Of a stretch of 64,000 bases of DNA, positions 62,642-64,000 are shown piece by piece; the stretch's first letter is position 1, and each line of letters starts with the position of its first letter. Under the pieces are notes generated by a model. That model made no database searches. It was not told the origin of the DNA and saw nothing but the letters and a program-made list of their open reading frames with translations. A program made the translations under genes and the position numbers. Where the stretch lies: the NCBI GenBank assembly GCA_023460935.1, contig JAEWOI010000035.1, positions 72,674 through 136,673 of the forward strand, written 5' to 3'. This DNA comes from Actinomycetes bacterium (GTDB lineage: Bacteria > Actinomycetota > Actinomycetes > Propionibacteriales > Propionibacteriaceae).

Positions 62642-63313
62642 TCAGCGAAGCCCAGCCTGCCCTCGTGAGCTCGGCAACTGGCCCGTCCTCACGACGCCAG
62701 GATCGAGCCTCGCCGCAGACACTTCGGACGACCACGCAGGGGCGGTCGGCTCCACCCGCACGCGCTCTGCCAAGTTCTCCCGGAGGAACCCTCGGTGACA
62801 GCCCTCCTCAAGCGCCTCACGCAGCACCGCCAAGCAGCGTTGCTTGCCGCTCAGATCTGGCACCGCCGCCACCGCCTTCTGGACATGCCCAACATTGAGC
62901 CGGCCCATTCGTACGTGCCCGATCTGGGGCATGATCCATCTCTCGACCGCTTCCCGACGCTCTCGGCGAGGCCGCGGCGTCCGAATGCGCGCCACCTCCT
63001 CCACAAGCCAGAGATCCAGCCACTCCCCCACTAGCTTCGGCTTGGGTGCGAAGACCGCGGCCGCGCCATATCGCTCGGAGATCGCCTTGATCGCAAACGC
63101 CTCCCGAGCGACTTCTCGCGGATCCGGGCCACTCACATGCTTCCGCAACCGCTTGCCAGTCGCCCGGTCAACGCCCAGGTCGAGGTAGCAGTGCCACAGC
63201 ATGTCGCCTCCGAGGCGCGGTGACACCACGCCATTCGGAGTCCGCTCCCGCGTCTGAGCATCACGCTGAACCATCACAACCATCCCATCCGGCAGGCGCT
63301 GCTCGCCCACCAA
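62642..63313 (-). CDS. Integrase N-terminal half without catalytic domain
   Basis: A 223-residue protein that matches only the N-terminal regions of tyrosine recombinases: a DNA-binding part (LWHCYLDLGVDRATGKRLRK) and the SAM-like core-binding domain (REAVERWIMPQIGHVRMGRL). The catalytic Arg-His-Arg-Tyr part is absent. It is either a truncated integrase relic or a protein that binds the same sites without catalysis. It lies between the intact integrase and tRNA-Val, same strand. The start codon (TTG 63313, GTG or ATG shortly after) is uncertain. Confidence 0.7.
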   Translation of the reverse strand: MVGEQRLPDGMVVMVQRDAQTRERTPNGVVSPRLGGDMLWHCYLDLGVDRATGKRLRKHVSGPDPREVAREAFAIKAISERYGAAAVFAPKPKLVGEWLDLWLVEEVARIRTPRPRRERREAVERWIMPQIGHVRMGRLNVGHVQKAVAAVPDLSGKQRCLAVLREALEEGCHRGFLRENLAERVRVEPTAPAWSSEVSAARLDPGVVRTGQLPSSRGQAGLR

Positions 63314-63325
63314 CTACATAGTTGG
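63310..63325. promoter_or_regulatory. Palindrome at the start of the truncated integrase gene
   Basis: CCAACTA-CA-TAGTTGG is an inverted repeat with perfect 7-bp arms, overlapping the first possible start codon of the truncated integrase. It could be an operator or a recombination-protein site. Confidence 0.4.
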
Positions 63326-63696
63326 CGGCAAGTGCACAAAACCGGCAAGCCCGGACGAGACGGCCTTCCGCCGGGCCCAGTCCTGCCACCACCACGCTCT
63401 GCCAAGCAGTAGCGATCCCATGCTTATCCCGGAGCGAACTGTGCAAGTCATGGCCCGCCTGGGCTACCTGGAGTTCGGCCGTGACTCCATCAGGCGAAGG
63501 AGGACTTCGTGAACCCGCCGGGCTAGAGCGCTCCGGCCCAGCCGCGAAGATCTCCGCTTCGGTCCTGGCTGCGTCATCCCTGGTCAGGCTGTGACATCTC
63601 TGGTCGCGCTGTGCCAACTTGGTTGTGCTGTGCCAACTGATTGGCAGAGAACGAGACACAAAATCCCCCAGTCAACGCTGTGACTAGGGGATTTGG
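63314..63696. other. Non-coding right end of the island
   Basis: About 380 bp between the truncated integrase gene and tRNA-Val. I see no credible gene. It holds the degenerate 20-bp tandem repeats at 63561-63640 and a short hairpin (AAATCCCC ... GGGGATTT, 63661-63694) next to the attachment site. Confidence 0.6.
63561..63640. repeat. Four degenerate 20-bp tandem repeats near attR
   Basis: Consecutive units at 63561, 63581, 63601 and 63621, sharing a GGTC..GCTGTG.CA.CT pattern (for example TGGTCAGGCTGTGACATCTC and TGGTCGCGCTGTGCCAACTT). The last two share GCTGTGCCAACT. They lie about 55 bp inside the right attachment repeat, where integrase arm-binding sites are expected. They could also be a remnant of an insertion-sequence end. 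Confidence 0.6.
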
Positions 63697-63742
63697 TGGG
63701 CGACACTGGGTTCGAACCAGTGACCTCTTCCGTGTCAGGGAA
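63694..63742 (-). repeat. attR: Right attachment site within tRNA-Val
   Basis: 49 bp identical to 40644-40692. It covers the anticodon region, variable loop, T-arm and acceptor stem of the intact tRNA-Val plus 3 bp. The crossover should lie inside it. Integration keeps the tRNA functional. Confidence 0.92.
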
Positions 63743-63768
63743 GCGCGCTACCACTGCGCCAGCCGCCC
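63697..63768 (-). tRNA. tRNA-Val (anticodon GAC)
   Basis: 72 nt that fold as a standard cloverleaf: acceptor GGGCGGC/GTCGCCC with one G-T pair, T-arm ACTGGGTTCGAACCAGT seen on the plus strand, and anticodon GAC at 63734-63736. CCA is not encoded. It serves as integration site of the island. Confidence 0.95.
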
Positions 63769-63769
63769 G

Positions 63770-63840
63770 AGGTGGAGACGGGATTTGAACCCGTGTACAC
63801 GGATTTGCAGTCCGTTGCCTCGCCTCTCGGCCACTCCACC
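63770..63840 (-). tRNA. tRNA-Cys (anticodon GCA)
   Basis: 71 nt with acceptor GGTGGAG/CTCCACC, a T-arm containing GGTTCAAATCC and the anticodon GCA at 63806-63808 in a CTGCAAA loop. It directly follows the tRNA-Gly gene in transcription order and precedes tRNA-Val by a single base, so the genes are co-transcribed. Confidence 0.95.
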
Positions 63841-63883
63841 GGCCAGAGCCGGCCTCGATAGTCGAAGATTGAGACCTTCTCCG

Positions 63884-63956
63884 AGCGGACGACGGGATTC
63901 GAACCCGCGACCCTCACCTTGGCAAGGTGATGCTCTACCAACTGAGCCACGTCCGC
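63884..63956 (-). tRNA. tRNA-Gly (anticodon GCC)
   Basis: 73 nt with acceptor GCGGACG/CGTCCGC, D-arm GGCTCAGTTGGTAGAGC, T-arm GCGGGTTCGAATCCCGT and anticodon GCC at 63921-63923. It is the first of the three tRNAs in the visible transcript. Confidence 0.95.
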
Positions 63957-64000
63957 AGACAACCCGTTCCGTTCCCGGCCCGAGTGCGAGAGCAACCATA

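Larger units (their letters stand above)
40644..63742. mobile_element. 23.1-kb genomic island integrated in tRNA-Val
   Basis: Both ends carry the same 49-bp sequence, which is the 3' half of tRNA-Val(GAC). The intact tRNA is at the right end, next to two integrase-type genes. The content is defence- and stability-related: SIR2 and RES proteins, a helical-repeat/PIN-like protein, a DUF1778/GNAT pair, a type I restriction-modification system and several HTH proteins. Parts of the island (42-45 kb) are visibly less GC-rich than the flanks. No phage structural, plasmid replication or conjugation genes are seen, so it is either a degenerate integrative element or relies on a helper. Confidence 0.9.

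Noticed and set aside
63261..63659. 132-residue frame at the right end of the island
   Set aside because: It overlaps the degenerate repeats and the start of the integrase fragment, with no ribosome binding site or domain.
40644..63742. Prophage
   Set aside because: No capsid, portal, terminase, tail, lysis or phage replication genes are present.

Overview
This is a high-GC actinobacterial chromosome segment. The gene content supports this: RbpA, the Lnt/polyprenol-phosphate-mannose synthase pair, a GarA-type FHA protein with two MerR regulators beside gcvH and gcvP, and a PPi-type phosphofructokinase. A member of the Propionibacteriales or a close relative fits, but I cannot fix the genus from sequence alone.

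Region 1 to 40.6 kb is ordinary core chromosome at very high GC. It runs: lipoprotein acylation and mannosyl-carrier synthesis (lnt, ppm, fxsA-like, rbpA); a transporter/GDPD pair; pyridoxal kinase; a glycosidase-like protein; an HTH-MurA fusion; lpd; three adjacent membrane-anchored proteins of unknown role; an orphan Flp pilin; a 34-bp tandem repeat; a CPBP protease; a SatD-like/membrane/HD-domain cluster; an SDR; a molybdopterin oxidoreductase; YciO; a MalY-type lyase; a luciferase-like monooxygenase; PPi-PFK; an aminotransferase; a YihY/BrkB protein; and then one long minus-strand block, gcvP - MerR - bifunctional nuclease - MerR (FtsR-like) - garA - gcvH - CDP-alcohol phosphotransferase - HIT - thrS. 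That block couples glycine cleavage and 2-oxoglutarate control (GarA) with phospholipid and threonyl-tRNA synthesis. An HtrA-like protease, two tiny peptide genes with strong ribosome binding sites, a LuxR regulator and a DUF222/HNH protein close the region.

Region 40,644 to 63,742 is a genomic island of about 23.1 kb integrated into the 3' half of a tRNA-Val(GAC) gene. A perfect 49-bp direct repeat marks its two ends. The integrase lies beside the intact tRNA. No phage structural or conjugation genes are visible. The cargo is defence-like: a SIR2-domain protein and a divergent RES-domain protein (both families consume NAD+), a 1198-residue helical-repeat protein ending in a PIN-like nuclease domain with a divergent membrane protein, two copies of a degenerate nucleotidyltransferase-like protein (one broken), a DUF1778/GNAT toxin-antitoxin pair, a complete type I restriction-modification system (hsdM-hsdS-hsdR), small HTH regulators and two integrase genes, one lacking its catalytic half.

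Region 63,697 to the end holds tRNA-Val, tRNA-Cys and tRNA-Gly on the minus strand. The least explained parts are the repeat/PIN protein with its divergent membrane partner, the NAD-consuming pair, the degenerate nucleotidyltransferase family and the small peptide genes at 37.6-38.0 kb.
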